A DNA stretch of 64,000 nt, from the NCBI GenBank assembly GCA_930367205.1, contig OV884013.1:117390869-117454868 (forward strand), given 5' to 3'. Below, in pieces: positions 46,231-57,960 of this stretch (positions are counted from its first letter, which is position 1; each line of letters begins with the position of its first letter). The position numbers and the translations under genes were made by a program. The stretch comes from Acanthosoma haemorrhoidale. Its lineage: Eukaryota; Arthropoda; Insecta; Hemiptera; Acanthosomatidae. The notes beneath the pieces are model-generated. The model saw nothing but the letters and a program-made list of their open reading frames with translations. It did not search any database and was not told the DNA's origin.

Positions 46231-46812
46231 ACTAACGAAAGGAAATTTAAAATACGTATATCTAACAGCGAGAAGTATATTTTTAAATGTAACTTAATTA
46301 TAAAGATGATTTTTATTGAAAAAACGTTGTTAATTTAAGGCAGCTCGAGTTACAAAGGTCGTTTTTTTTTTTAACGGCACATTTCTTTGTTAGACATTGT
46401 GGTTTTTCAGAGAACACTTCATGAAAACTCGACCTTGGAACAAAGATGATACCTCAGTGTAATCGGTACACGTGACTGTAGCTATTTGAGGAGCATTTCA
46501 TTTCTAGGAAGCCAATTGAAATTGTTGCCTTTTTTCCATATTTAATGCATTCCTCGTAATCTAATGTTAGCACTTTGCACAAATTATCAATTTAGTTCAC
46601 CATTTCACTAAATCCGTTTAGGGATTTAATCAAATCATTTCATTTGCTTATGGAAATTACAGTTTAGGAAATCATGTTCCGTGAATTGATCAAACCTTAA
46701 GGATTTAAGAACACCATATTTTATATACGTGCATATGCACATTAAATACACATATACTACATGAAATTAATTTAAATTATTCCCCTAAAGAAGCGGTCCT
46801 TTATTGTAGCAA
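46231..46812. other. AT-rich stretch, nothing recognised
   Basis: No long frame or shared repeat noted. Confidence 0.4.
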
Positions 46813-47775
46813 TGGAAACTTGCAGGAAGATATGCGCTGTATACGGAGAGGATGCTGTTACAGAACCTGTGTGCCAGAAGTGGTTTTCAAGTTTCGATCG
46901 GGAAATTTTTCGGTTCAAAACGCACCTCGCTCTGGCCGGCCAACTGAGATTAACAGCGACAAAGTGAAGGAATTAGTCGACACCAATCCCCGTTATACAA
47001 CTAGGGAGATCGCAGTTATCCTTACAATATCCAAATCGGGTGTTTAAAACCATCAGCATCAACTTGGCTACGTGAGCAGCCTCGATTTTCGGGTTACCCA
47101 TCAACTTAGTGAGGCTAACCTCACCTAAAGGATTTACATCTGCGATTCGTTGCGAAGAAAACGATCCTTTTTTGAAGAGAATGATGACAGGGGACGAAAA
47201 GTGGATCGTCTATAACAATATGGAGCGCAAACGCTCATGGGGGAAGCGCGGCGAATTTACGCAAACAACCCCCAAAGCAGGGCTTCACCCGAAGAAGGTT
47301 ATGCTCGCGATTTGGTGGGATTTGAGAGGTGTTGTACGAACTTCTTCCCACGAACAGGACCATCAATTCGTGTACCGCGACGAGCTGGACAAATTAAATG
47401 CAGCGATCCACCAGAAGCGTCCAGAACTAGCCGGATTGTCTTCCATCACAACAATGCCAGACCGCACACTTCTTTGCAGACGTGGCAGAAGTTACTGGAG
47501 CTTGGCTGGGAAGTTTTGCCACACCCTCCATATTAGCCCGACCTTGCACATTCAGATTTCCACCAGTTTCGGTCTCTTCAAAAATCATTGAATGGACAGA
47601 CCTTCAACTCTGAAGAAGATGTAAAAATCCACTTGGAAAATTTTTTCTCCAGTAAAGGCATGAAACTCTTTGAGCATGGAATTATGAATCTGCCCATGAG
47701 ATGGCAGAAGATGCAGGAACAAAACGGCAATTATATCATTGATTGAATAAATCGCTTTGTGTTTAAAAGTTGTAA
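46813..47775 (+). pseudogene. Mariner transposase pseudogene
   Basis: In shifting frames the plus strand encodes a near full-length mariner transposase. The N-terminus is 'METCRKICAVYGEDAVTEPV', followed by 'FRSGNFSVQNAPRSGRPTEI', HTH 'TTREIAVILTISKSGV', first Asp motif 'MMTGDEKWIVYNN', 'LHPKKVMLAIWWDLRGVV', second motif 'FHHNNARPHTSLQTWQKLLE' and 'LGWEVLPHPPY'. A shifted 'PDLAHSDFH' and a C-terminal 'GQTFNSEEDVKIHLENFFSS' complete it. The expected HDN Asp reads Asn, and several frameshifts and stops are present. The MTGDEKW/HHDNARPH/YSPDLAPSD signature identifies the mariner DD34D group. Terminal repeats were not resolved. Confidence 0.9.
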
Positions 47776-47777
47776 TA

Positions 47778-48036
47778 TTTATCTCGCACTCATTCTGCTC
47801 TCTAGTCTTTCACAGTCCTCATTCCCTTTCTTGAAACAGTACGAATTAACGAGGTTTTTAAGCTGGAAATACGTATTATAAGACGTTTTAAGTGGCCTCG
47901 AGTATAAAAATAATACGAATTACTAAGGGGACTGAATTGCATTGTTTTTATACCACTTTCCGGGATTTTCTCTGGGGACTGGCAAATTTGTACGAATTAG
48001 CCGGAAATACGAATAATCGGGATACGAAATATCGGG
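47778..48036 (-). mobile_element. Tigger/pogo right-end fragment
   Basis: Matches 39580-39835 of the complete Tigger in the same direction: ATCTCGCACTCATTCTGCTC, TTGAAACAGTACGAATTAAC, CGGGATTTTCTC and the CGGGATACGAAATAT end. The last bases of the terminal repeat are missing. It lies directly downstream of the mariner pseudogene. Confidence 0.85.
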
Positions 48037-48560
48037 GAGCCTCACATAAAATAGAGAAAAGAGAGATTCTTAACAATTTGTCTCAGTTGATCTGAATGGT
48101 GTACATTGTTCACATTATGAAATAAACGAGAGAGTATACTCCCTTTTCTCTTGGGAAGAACACTCGAATGCCCGATGTCACCTTCCCCTTGCGGCTAGTG
48201 GGACATAAAGCAGACAGTTGGTACCTAGAGCGACAGTACCCCCGAGGGACAGGAGGTCTAAATAAATTAGCGGATGGGAGAGATGGGTGAAAGAGACAGA
48301 CGGCTAGTGCAGATTTAAGCGGTGCGAACTGAGGTATTGTGTGCGAGGCACTGAAGACCCGAGAGGGACGCCCCTGTTTAGTATGGGGGAATCTGGAAGT
48401 AGAACAAGGGACCACTGTCACCGTCCCTTGTCCGCTCTTTGTCGCTTCTCTTTGGCCTCTCGAGTTATGTCTTCCAGTCCGTCTTTAGCTGTCGTCCTCT
48501 TCTTGTGGTGTCCGCCTCCCTCCGGTGTAAGCAGCTCCCGGTCGTACTTTTAGCAGGGCT
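48037..48560. other. GC-rich island
   Basis: GC-rich from about 48150, with open frames on both strands (48110-48421 minus, 48341-48553 plus), unrecognised and mutually overlapping. May be a decayed LTR or a regulatory block; nothing specific seen. Confidence 0.25.
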
Positions 48561-48789
48561 ATTGAAGTCTCCGCGTACTATCTTGATATCCAACATGAGC
48601 GGCATGTCTAACGACAGTACGGAAGGTCATCGTTCTGCGAGAAGATCTCGGAATTATCCAGGAAGGTAGAACTGCTATTTTTTTTCGTAAATATTAAATT
48701 AAAAAAAAATCCATCACCTAAAACTTCAAGAAAATATTTGTATTGAAATAAAATAAAAATCCGCCCTACTAGGCAACAGGTAATTTTGA

Positions 48790-49125
48790 TCTTTGTAGAG
48801 GAGAGTATTTTTAAAGAAAGCAAAGAAAAGCTTTATTATGAAGTAAAGCAAAACACTGGTATATACAAATATTAAGAGTTATGATACTATATACTACTGG
48901 GCCGGGTGTTGGGGAACAAGTGTGGGCTGGAACTAAAGCTAAGACATATGTGTACACGAGAAGGATTGTTTCGGGGAGGTATGAGGTCGCTTACTAAAAA
49001 AAATGACAAGAACCACCAGTGCTTGCTTTCCATGAAGTTCCGAGGCAGGTATACACTAGAAGGGGTTTTAAGCATTATATCTATAACATTAGGATTACAA
49101 TATTCTTAGCATTATATAACTAATG
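48790..49125 (-). mobile_element. 'R3' repeat copy 3
   Basis: Starts CTTTGTAGAGGAGAG, has AATAAA on the minus strand (complement of 48832-48837), and continues with the R3 body (more diverged, with small deletions). Third copy within 5 kb, all in the same orientation. Confidence 0.72.
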
Positions 49126-49612
49126 ATCGCATTAATTGCATATTTACCGTCCCGCATTATTTCAACCATTCTTAAGATATATAAAAAATACCAGAGGCTC
49201 TCATCAGTGCTGGAGGCGATCAAGAGTGCGAGAGCCGCAGTCGCTCAGGAGCCAACTCTATGATGCCTCAACTCAAACAAGTAAACGTAAATCCTTGGCA
49301 AAATAACTCGTAAAGATGAAGAGCGAACCAATTGTCATCTTAGTTGTTAAGTGGTTCTTAGGTCAAGCATAACGACTATGCTACCTAATGCCTGCTAGGT
49401 GTTACCTTAAAAACTCAAATTTGATTTTGTTAATCGAATCCACTGCTACTTTCAAGTTGCTACTCATTTATCCCCGTCCAGACCTACCCCTATGAAAAAT
49501 CTTTAGGCGAGCCGAGGATCATGACTCCAGGGATGATGAGGAATTAATCTATGGAAATGTCCCAAGCAATAATCCACTAATATCTAAATTCATGCTATGG
49601 GTTTTCAGCTTA
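49126..49612. other. Mixed composition, nothing recognised
   Basis: No frame of note and no shared repeat. Confidence 0.4.
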
Positions 49613-49972
49613 GCTGCAGTGGCACCATCTTGTTGAAACCACATATTAGCCACATTAATATCATCCAATTTCGGCAAAAAGAACTGTGTTTACGACGCCG
49701 CATTGATGTTCCTGGATTTTTAACAACACTCTCACGCACTGCTTCGATATTGACATTTGAACGGCTTGTTTTTGGACGACCAGTGTGTTTAGTGTCTCCA
49801 ACTGATCCAGTCTCCCTGAATTTTTCAATTAATCTCTTCACAGTTGATGAAGTTAAAACACTATTCCGACCATATTTTGTATGAAATTTTCGAACTGCGG
49901 CCGTTAAACTTTCATTATTTTTGAGATAGTATTCAACAATAAAGACACGTTGTTCTATCGTGTAACGCTTAT
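49613..49972 (-). mobile_element. DD41D-type Tc1/mariner derivative, copy 4 (N-terminal half)
   Basis: Minus-strand N-terminal part only: 'RLIEKFRETGSVGDTKHTGR' and 'NIEAVRESVVKNPGTSMRRR', then the shared deletion junction running into the shifted 'PKLDDI...MWFQQDGAT' segment. It is cut at both sides, at about 49613 within QQDGAT and at about 49972 just before the start codon. Confidence 0.85.
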
Positions 49973-50618
49973 ATTTCTAGCTATTATAAGCCATAAATAA
50001 TTGAAATAAAAACACGCTTTAATAAGGATTGTATACTGTGGAATAATTTTTATTAAAAACTTTGTACCAGAATACGAAATTAACACTTTAAGAAGGAAGC
50101 TAGAATTATCGCAAATAAATTATAGTCTTAAGATAAATCTCACAGGATAAGAACAAGGCCCGTACAATGTAGTATCTTTCATTCTAGTCAGATTAGCTTT
50201 CAAAATGTTTTGAATATGTCTTACTGTAAGTGGACCGCTTACTTCACTCTATTCCCCAATGATTTGAATAATTCGAATAAGAGGCTTCATTCATATTTGT
50301 GTAGACTGTAAGACCTTTGTATTCTTATCGGATACCTCTCACACTATTCCTAGCTATGTTTATTTCAAGTTTGGTTTAGCAAAGTCGAACATAACAGACA
50401 AGTTGTAATGCCTTCTACATTTTTATTAAATCACATACAGAGTTCAGCCCACCGTAGAAGACCTTTGACTCTGTTCATTGACATTGGACCTGGCTGGTCT
50501 CTAATTAGGTCATTCCAGTCCCCCTACAGTTTATTACATCTTGCTACTATCATTCAAATGACACAATGCATTAGTTTCCGCACGATAAAATGTTTTGTAG
50601 TTAGTTTTTATTTGCTTA
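49973..50618. other. AT-rich stretch, nothing recognised
   Basis: A 96-codon plus frame at 50408-50698 runs into the terminal repeat of the next element; not a gene. Confidence 0.4.
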
Positions 50619-50620
50619 TA

Positions 50621-51457
50621 AAGGATGTCCCAGAATTAAAGCAAGATTTGATTTTAATAGAAAACACAGTTTTTAGTATTTTTTTTATTGAATTATGAAG
50701 TAAATACGCTAGGGTTATTTATGGAATAACACATCGAGCAAATGGCCTCCACGACTTTGCTGGCACATACGCACTCTTTTGTCAAAATTTTCCATGACCA
50801 TTTGACATATATGTGGTTGAATTTCCTCTTTTAATGCACGGGTGGATGTGTGCTTGTTGACATACACCTTTGACTTTAAATAACCCAATATAAGAAATCT
50901 AAAGGTGTTAAATCACACGATCTAGGGGGCCAATTCTGATCACCGAAACGAGAGAGTACACGACCTGGAAATGTCTTATGCAGTATTTGAATTGTTTCAT
51001 GGACTGTATGGCATGTGGCACCATCTTGTTGAAAATTGGCCACACCATCAATATCATCGAATTTCGGCACAAAGAACTGTGTTTACGACGCCGAATTGAT
51101 GTTCCTGTATTTTAAACAACACTCTCACGCACTGCTTCGTCATTGACATTTGAACGGCTTGTTTTTTGACGACCAGTGTGTTTAGTGTCTCCAACTGATC
51201 CAGTCTCCCTAAATTTTTCAATTAATTTCTTCACAGTTTATGAACTCAAAACACTATTCCGACCATATTTTGTATGAAATTTTCGAACTGCGGCCTCCAA
51301 CCTTTCATTATTTTTGAGATAAACATTCGTTTTCTATCGTGTAACGCTTCATTTTTTCTAACCCTCAGCTGTCAAATTGTTTTTTTTTAGGGTTGCCAGC
51401 ACTTTACTGCACAAATGGCGGCAAATTCAAATCTTGCCTTAATTCTGGGACACCCTT
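50621..51457 (-). mobile_element. DD41D-type Tc1/mariner derivative, copy 5, both ends present
   Basis: Ends AAGGATGTCCCAGAATTAA (50621) and the reverse complement of AAGGGTGTCCCAGAATTAA (ending 51457), with TA at 50619-50620 and 51458-51459. About 837 bp. On the minus strand the transposase remnant keeps 'FQQDGATCHTVHETIQILHK' and 'RSCDLTPLDFLYWV' (50876-51070) and a degenerate N-terminus near 51090-51345. It shows the common internal deletion plus small private indels, including loss of 'MW' before the QQD motif. Confidence 0.92.
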
Positions 51458-52003
51458 TACTAATCGTTCCATCAACTGTGTTTATTGTGACTCTCAGGAT
51501 AACACATCATTTTTTATCATGATCTCCTTTAGGTGCTCGATGGTGTTCAATGTTTGGGCCACTTAAGTGAGCCTGAAGTTTTTATGTCGTTATTCTGTCT
51601 GTCCTTTACGTATTTGAGGCACGCGTGTTTCCCCGTGAGTAAGGTGTCCTGCATCTAGATGTATATACGTCATCATGGCCAATCCTGTCTCGTTAACACG
51701 CTGCTTTCCTTGGCAATGACGAGGGAGGTGTGTCCATAGAGCTTCTTGTCATATGTTCTTGCTTTTGAAACACACATGATTGGAATACACCAAGAGATAT
51801 ATCTGAGATATCAGTCACGGTTGGGAACTTAACTTGCTCAATTGCCGTTCTTTTTGAAAACAATTATTTGAAAACAAAATACAATCCAGCCTGATGGGTG
51901 CTAGCGGTAATTGATCTCATTCAGCGCTTATACAACTTTGCATTCACTCTCTCATTCATAATCTAGCCACAATAACATACAATATAGACAAACGATCTTA
52001 TGT
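51458..52003. other. Mixed composition, no gene recognised
   Basis: About 51540-51740 is moderately GC-rich. No long frame or shared repeat. Confidence 0.35.
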
Positions 52004-52377
52004 CTAAAGTGAACGAATCACCAAATTTAATCGGTACGAATGTTCCGTAAACCACCTCTCCAGCAAAAGAGAATGCCTAAAGGCTCCGAGAGAGCCACAG
52101 GCGCCCCAGAATTCATAGGGGCCTGCGCCTGTTTTTCTGATAACGTCTTCGATACAGAAGATCTTGAGATTACTGCCACTTCCATCGAGTGAAATAAATA
52201 CTGAATAATCAATCTCGTTTGTTGCATTACCCCCTTTGTGGAACATGAGATCAGTCCTTCTTGCGCCTATACCACTGAGATTACCGTCAAAAGTGACGCA
52301 AATTTGTCGCTTATTCCGCAACTCAGTGGATCCGTCGGTTGGTGAGGGCGTGTATATCAACTCCACATATCTCCTAC
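52004..52377 (-). CDS. Orphan protein-like exon or ORF, unknown function
   Basis: About 124 codons are open on the minus strand and end in TAG at 52004. The composition is balanced and globular-looking: 'NKRQICVTFDGNLSGIGARR', 'TDLMFHKGGNATNEIDYSVF', 'ISLDGSGSNLKIFCIEDVIR' and 'GAGPYEFWGACGSLGAFRHS'. It is less AT-rich than its surroundings. No ATG lies near the 5' end. Instead TTCTTTAAACAG, an acceptable splice acceptor, ends at 52378, just after an in-frame stop, so it may be a last exon or a fragment of a longer coding element. I recognise no family. A host exon, a domesticated or decayed mobile-element gene, or an integrated viral relic are all open. Confidence 0.35.
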
Positions 52378-52414
52378 CTGTTTAAAGAAGCATACTTTGC
52401 GAACTATTCATTGT

Positions 52415-52697
52415 GCTAAAATTACAATATGCTTTATTAGGTAATAAGTAATTGAATTAATGTTCTCATTCATACCATATTTACAAACAGCCCAGAGGCC
52501 TCCTCAATCCATATGGTTGTCGCCTCCCTCGCATGTGAAAGAGGAAGTGGAGTATTTAGAGATCCCCCATGCTCCTTCGCCAGCCACTTCACCGGATACG
52601 AGCCAGTGGAGACTGACGGAGAGCGAGAGAGCCGCATACGCTCAGGACCTGATTGGAGAAACTGGCCATTGCCAGGACTCCCACTGTCACTCCTCTA
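52415..52697 (-). mobile_element. J1 retrotransposon 3'-UTR fragment
   Basis: Reverse complement of the J1 3' UTR: CTTTATTAGGTAATAAGTAA near the 3' end, CAGCCCAGAGGCCTCC and GAAACTGGCCATTGCCAGGA. Truncated inside the UTR, so no coding sequence is left. Confidence 0.8.
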
Positions 52698-52745
52698 GTT
52701 TTACCCGATGTCATTCGAACTACGGTTCCCCTCTAGACTAGTACT

Positions 52746-53220
52746 TGATGCTTCAAGATTTGGCCTTCTCATTTATGAAAACCTCTGGATCTCTCTTCCT
52801 AACCTCGCTATGTTTTAGTCCGGCCTTGTCAGACCCCACACTTTCCTAGTGGGATTCTCTGCCTTCGTCTCGTTAAAACTAGCAACTTCTTGGAAGAGAT
52901 CTCTTTCTTGCGGACGACGGTCACTTGGGGCCCTACGAACTTTACCTAGTAGTGTCTCCCCCAGTGATCCAGACTGCCTCTCTCTGGTTCACTCGCCTCT
53001 GGGATCCGGACGGTTTTCGCCTACCCTCAGATACCGATGGTGAATTTGTGGTCATTCCAAAACCACATAAACTACCTACAATACCTACCCTATACCTCTT
53101 CTCCTGAATATAGTGCACTGTCGGGGCACATACCAAGCAATTGTCCAGGTCATAGCTTAATCAACGCTCACTTCGTCACTAGAGCTAGGGTAACTAGGCC
53201 CCCCTTGTGACGACCCGACA
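52746..53220 (-). mobile_element. LTR copy 2, truncated
   Basis: Matches the 61229-60900 part and the outer end of the LTR family (TTCAAGATTTGGCCTTCTCA, AGTGGGATTCTCTGCCTTCG), finishing CGACCCGACA at 53220 (TGTCGGG end of the LTR on the minus strand). The CTACA end is missing, so no target duplication can be checked. Confidence 0.82.
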
Positions 53221-54145
53221 TATATTTTGACTAAATCATCAACCAGCTGTTAGACATTTTTACAGCTAGACATTTCCTTGTTGGCGTGAGTTCAACTATT
53301 GATTTTATGATTTTCTTTCAGTACAATCCAAGAATCCCCCACTCTAGATATGGAAGCTTGCCAAACAGTTCATGAAGGAGAGTACTGAATAATCATTAAT
53401 GGTTTGGTGATTGTCATAAAAAGTCGGAAGGTTCTCTGGAGAATGATTCTATCCACTAGGCAGCACTAGCCCGAAGCATCGATCCTATGATACTGAGAAG
53501 ATACTCGAAAAGAACCGATGAGATGTTGGGTGCAACAGTGTGCCCTGGTGTGAAGAAGCTGGCAGTGATTCGGATCGCAATTAAAATTTCGCATCCTGTG
53601 TGTATATGACGGTGCAGTAGTTACAGTGGCATTTGTTGGATGCAGGTTTGAGCAGATTACAGGTATTAAAGAGGGACGCTTTATGGCCACTGTTCCGATG
53701 TGAAAGCTCCACGCTCAAGCCTCGCCGTCCCCATTACTCCTCTTCCTCCGCTACTCTTCTTGTTTTTGTTTTTTTAGAACCTAAAACCTTTTTCATACTT
53801 CTGATCCATATTTATAATTGTCAACCAATAAAAACCAAAATAAAGAAAAAGCCTCCTTTATTGCCAAACCTCTATTGATTTATACCTGAATGTTTTCGTC
53901 AGGCTAGGCAGTCATCCACAAGGGTTTCAACAGTAGCATTCACATGTTAAAAACGATTATGACAATCTAACAAGATACAAGATATAATTAACAGAACATT
54001 CCCACATGCCAACAGCTCATGACTAAAGTCAGAAAGGATAAAGCAGTTTAAAATCTAATGCCTAATTAAAATATTTAGAATTAAAATGATCCAAATATTC
54101 ACACCTTCACTTAGTCCAGGGGCCAGTCTTAATACTTTTAATGTT
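53221..54145. other. Non-coding stretch, nothing recognised
   Basis: Short unrecognised frames on both strands (53466-53690 minus, 53633-53878 plus). Confidence 0.4.
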
Positions 54146-54648
54146 GAAATAACAATAGTAAATGCTCCTTATTACATCAGCAACAAAACCCTTCATAACG
54201 ATCTTAACATACCCTACATTCTTGAACTCATCCCTTCCAAGTTCATAAATTTCCATAGTAACCTATCCAACCACCCTAAGCCCCTAGCACGGTCATTGCA
54301 CTGAACCACTCATCCCTATAATCCTCCTTGGAGACTAAAACGGGCGTGGCCTCGTGACCAGCTATAAATGCGTGACAGTGGGAGTCCTGGCAGTGGCCAG
54401 TTTCTCCAATCATATATGAGCGTATGTGGCTCTCGCGCTCTTGGTCAGCCTCCACTGTTGAAGGAGGAGCATGGGGGACTTCTCAAGACTCCACTTCCTC
54501 TTTTGCACGCGAGGGAGGTGACAACCATGTAGACTTGGTCTCTCTGGGCTGTTTGTAAATAGTGTGTGAATGAACGAGCAAATGAAAATTGTAAATATAG
54601 TATGAATTGTAATTTTATTTTAATAAAGTTGTTGTTGTTCCAAAAAAA
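54146..54648 (+). mobile_element. J1 jockey-like 3' end with intact poly(A) signal and tail
   Basis: Encodes 'IVNAPYYISNKTLHNDLNIP' and 'LELIPSKFINFHSNLSNHPK', then the 3' UTR. AATAAA is at 54622-54627 and the element ends in A7 at 54642-54648, which defines the true 3' terminus of the family. 5'-truncated; insertion direction is plus. Confidence 0.85.
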
Positions 54649-56256
54649 TCATGTTATGAGTTTAGTCATAAAAAAAAAAGCTGGGGAGAGACAGGATGAG
54701 TTTTATTTCTGAATATACTCACTCCGCAATGGCACACTAATTGTTATCTAATACGCAAAATAAATCTATGCTATTTTACCCAATTTCGGAGTACAGAAAC
54801 CTTTTACAAACCAGTTTACAAATCGATATTATTTGTCACTTTTATAATATTGCTATCCTCAGGACAGCTTGAAGAAGAGTACATGGATAATCATATTACG
54901 AAGCAAGAAACAAGGAAATTAGATCTAGACTAGATAGTACTACAGAAGATTGAAGGTAACAAACTACGATATGAATGAATTAAATAATGCCCTCAAATAT
55001 TGGCTGAAGGAATCTTGGCAATTAAAAATTAATGTCTCAGGTTTATTCAGGAATGTTGAATGATGTCGATATTCGATACAAACGAAGATGATGAAGATCA
55101 AACAAAGGGGGAGTTTCTAATTTATATATTATCTTGCAGCCAAAACATTGGCTTAGTAAAATATCATAAACTCCATTATATGTGAAAGTTGAAGAAATAT
55201 TGCCGTTGCACCATTACTCATACAGGGAGAAACATTCGGGTTTTAGACCATACTTTCCCTCGCTGGTGTGCTGCAGATACATCTGAGGAATGAAGTTACG
55301 TGTGTTGGATTAAACAATCAAGAGTCCATCAGCTACGGCTGAGAAGAATACTTTATTGACAGTTTGAATGTCACACTGATGAAGCCAACACAACTAACAT
55401 GTAAGATCTAATGTAGGAAAGTGATGTAGGATGTGCAGTATCCTTCTCTAGAGAAGGAAGACTGACATTGAAAAAATCCTTCAGGCAGAAGTGACCGGTA
55501 GAGGATTGTTGGACAGGCCCAGGCTATCCAGGAATACTATGGTATAAACTGGGCAATAAACCAATAAACACTAGCAAACATCCCCGTGTGTCATAAAACA
55601 TCACATTCCGTAAGGTAAGGAAATCAGCAATTATCTGCATTAAACATAGTCTAGGATTGGTAACAATACTTTATTTCTGTTACGTGCTGGTTGTGGTGAA
55701 TTAATTCTGTAATTTGTCTAGAAATGTGTATCAACAAAATTTTTGATCTAGTAAACAATGTTAAAACAACAGATTTCTCATAGCTAGAAACAGGATCCAG
55801 TAAACACATTACTATTCCGGATGTTACCCATAAACAATTCAATATCTTTTTTAGGGGTTTAGTTGATTTTTCCAACATCAAAACTTTTTATTCGAGGCGT
55901 GAATCGGACTTTTTGGTTTGGTTTTTCAGCTCCAGTTTTGTGGAGAAGATTGATATTAACAACTATTCGATTATTGGTAATTAAAACAGATATATTTATC
56001 ATATCGAGCTTTATCAATATATGCTATCAAACTAAAAGTCAACAAATTTGTTAAATTTGTTGAAAGGTGTCTGAATGATTCTTACGATGAGCCCAGAAAG
56101 TATCCTTAAAATTATCAAAGTGCTGAAAGCTGAGAGTTGTCCATTACTTTTCTTTGGGTCATTACGAGCTGATCTCTTAAATTTAAAGAACAAATTTCAA
56201 ATAAAAATATGATCGGTACAATTTTTTAATTTATGACAAAACAAACAAATGATATT
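54649..56256. other. AT-rich stretch, nothing recognised
   Basis: Short unrecognised frames only (55651-55881 minus, 55863-56054 plus). Confidence 0.4.
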
Positions 56257-56261
56257 AAGGT

Positions 56262-57022
56262 TGTAGCGACCGCTAACTACATAAGATAAATCCCCCTATA
56301 CTCTATGGTATATATATTGTAAACAAATGTAAATAACATTACCAAACCATAAATCATTGTAAATATTGTAAACAATAAAAGGCGCAGCTGCAAGTCAATT
56401 AGTTAGACACTGGGGACCCATACCCGCTACCCATAGCAGGTAGCGACCCAGACCAGGCCAAGCCTAGGGCTGCTATGATTGTATACTAACGAAGCCAGCT
56501 GGGTATATAAACACCCAGGGTTTGGCCTGTAAATCATTCTCCCGACGACTCTCTAACTGGTGACTTGCGGCTGCACTGATGTTCAATGTTTTAGTCCGGC
56601 CTTGGCAGGCCCCACACTCTCCTAGTGGGATTCTCTGCCTTCGTCTCGCTAAAACTAGCAGCTCCTTAGGAGAGACCTCTCCCTCGCGGACAACGGTTGT
56701 CGTGGCCCTACAAATTTACCAAGTAGTGTCACCCACGGCAACAATCCAGTCTGCCTCTCTCCGGTTCACACTCGCCTTTGGGATCCGGATGGAGTTTGCC
56801 TACCCTCAGATACCGAGTGTGAATTTGTTGTCATTCAAAGACCACACAGACTACCTACACTACCTACCCTATACCTCTTCTCCTGTGCATTGTCAGGGCA
56901 CATGCCTATCAAATATGGAGTAAGATAGTAAGACCGTCATGAAACGATTGTCCAGGTCATTAACCCTCACTTCATCACCAGGGCTAGGGTAACCAGGCTC
57001 CCCCCTTGAGACTACCCGACAA
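56262..57022 (-). mobile_element. Solo LTR with 5-bp target-site duplication (copy 3)
   Basis: Begins TGTAGCGACC at 56262, ends CCCGACA at 57022 and is flanked by AAGGT at 56257-56261 and 57023-57027. It is collinear with copy 1 in reverse complement. TATATAAA lies at 56504-56511 on the plus strand, while the poly(A)-signal position in copy 4 argues for minus orientation, so strand is tentative. A 114-codon plus frame inside (56579-56923) is not a gene. Confidence 0.92.
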
Positions 57023-57027
57023 AGGTA

Positions 57028-57595
57028 TTTTTTTAAGCGAAAAAAAAATTCACTGATCCAGAAAGAAATGAAAATCTGAATTTGAAGCACTTACCATTAA
57101 TTCTTGTACCATTAAGCATTGACAACTAATGCTCTAAACTGCGTATTGAAACATCTAATATACGCTAGTAATAGAATGAAAAATAACAATCAAATCGATT
57201 CTGTAGACTGTACGGTAGAAGCCTGTTTGTAGACTTTTCATATTGATAAATTTACATCAATCTCTTGTCTACCCACAATTTATTTTACAATGCAACAATC
57301 GCTTTCGGTGGAAACTCCACTATATGCAGTCAGATCTCTTAGTTACTTTTGAGTAAGAATAAGAAACATTATTTAGACTTTTAGTTTTCATTAATTTCAT
57401 CATAAACTACTTGAAAATGGTAGTGCAGCATCCGAAAATGCCGGTATTATAACCTATAAGATGTTATAGGTGTTAATTCATTTAATTTTAACCGAATGTA
57501 ATAGACTACTATCAGATCCTGAATTTAGGATTTAATTGTTTTTCATTGGAAGATGAAGAAGTTGAAGACTGGACTGCAAAGAGGCAATGAACTTT
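57028..57595. other. AT-rich stretch, nothing recognised
   Basis: No long frame or shared repeat noted. Confidence 0.4.
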
Positions 57596-57960
57596 GTCGT
57601 GGATCGATGAAGCTGTGGCAGGATCCGTGTCTCATTATGCCCGGATAAGAGGGGACAGGTGTAAATAATACCTGGCTGTATGACCTTTTTTGGTCTACAG
57701 TTCACACTGATGGAGGCTTGTATCAGCGTGAGAAGATCCGCAGGCCCAGTCTCGTTTTATGCAGTATGGTAACGCAGTCAGGTCTAAGGGGGGTCAGGTC
57801 GTTAGGGACTCCGACAGTGGAAATCATTGGGTACAGCTACTGTCTGCACATCCCCGACACACCTGCTCATTGTACACTTGTGGCTTCAGTGATTAGTTGC
57901 CTCGCCATTTTAGAATCCCCCCCCCCTCACGTCTGACAAGACTCCATTCAGTAAATAAAG
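57596..57960. other. GC-rich island
   Basis: GC-rich with a GACAGGTGTAAA (E-box plus T-box-like) near 57655, and a C8 run near 57920. An unrecognised 72-codon plus frame is present. Candidate regulatory element by composition only. Confidence 0.25.

Noticed and set aside
56579..56923. 114-codon frame inside the LTR
   Set aside because: Falls entirely within a solo LTR and is broken in the other copies.
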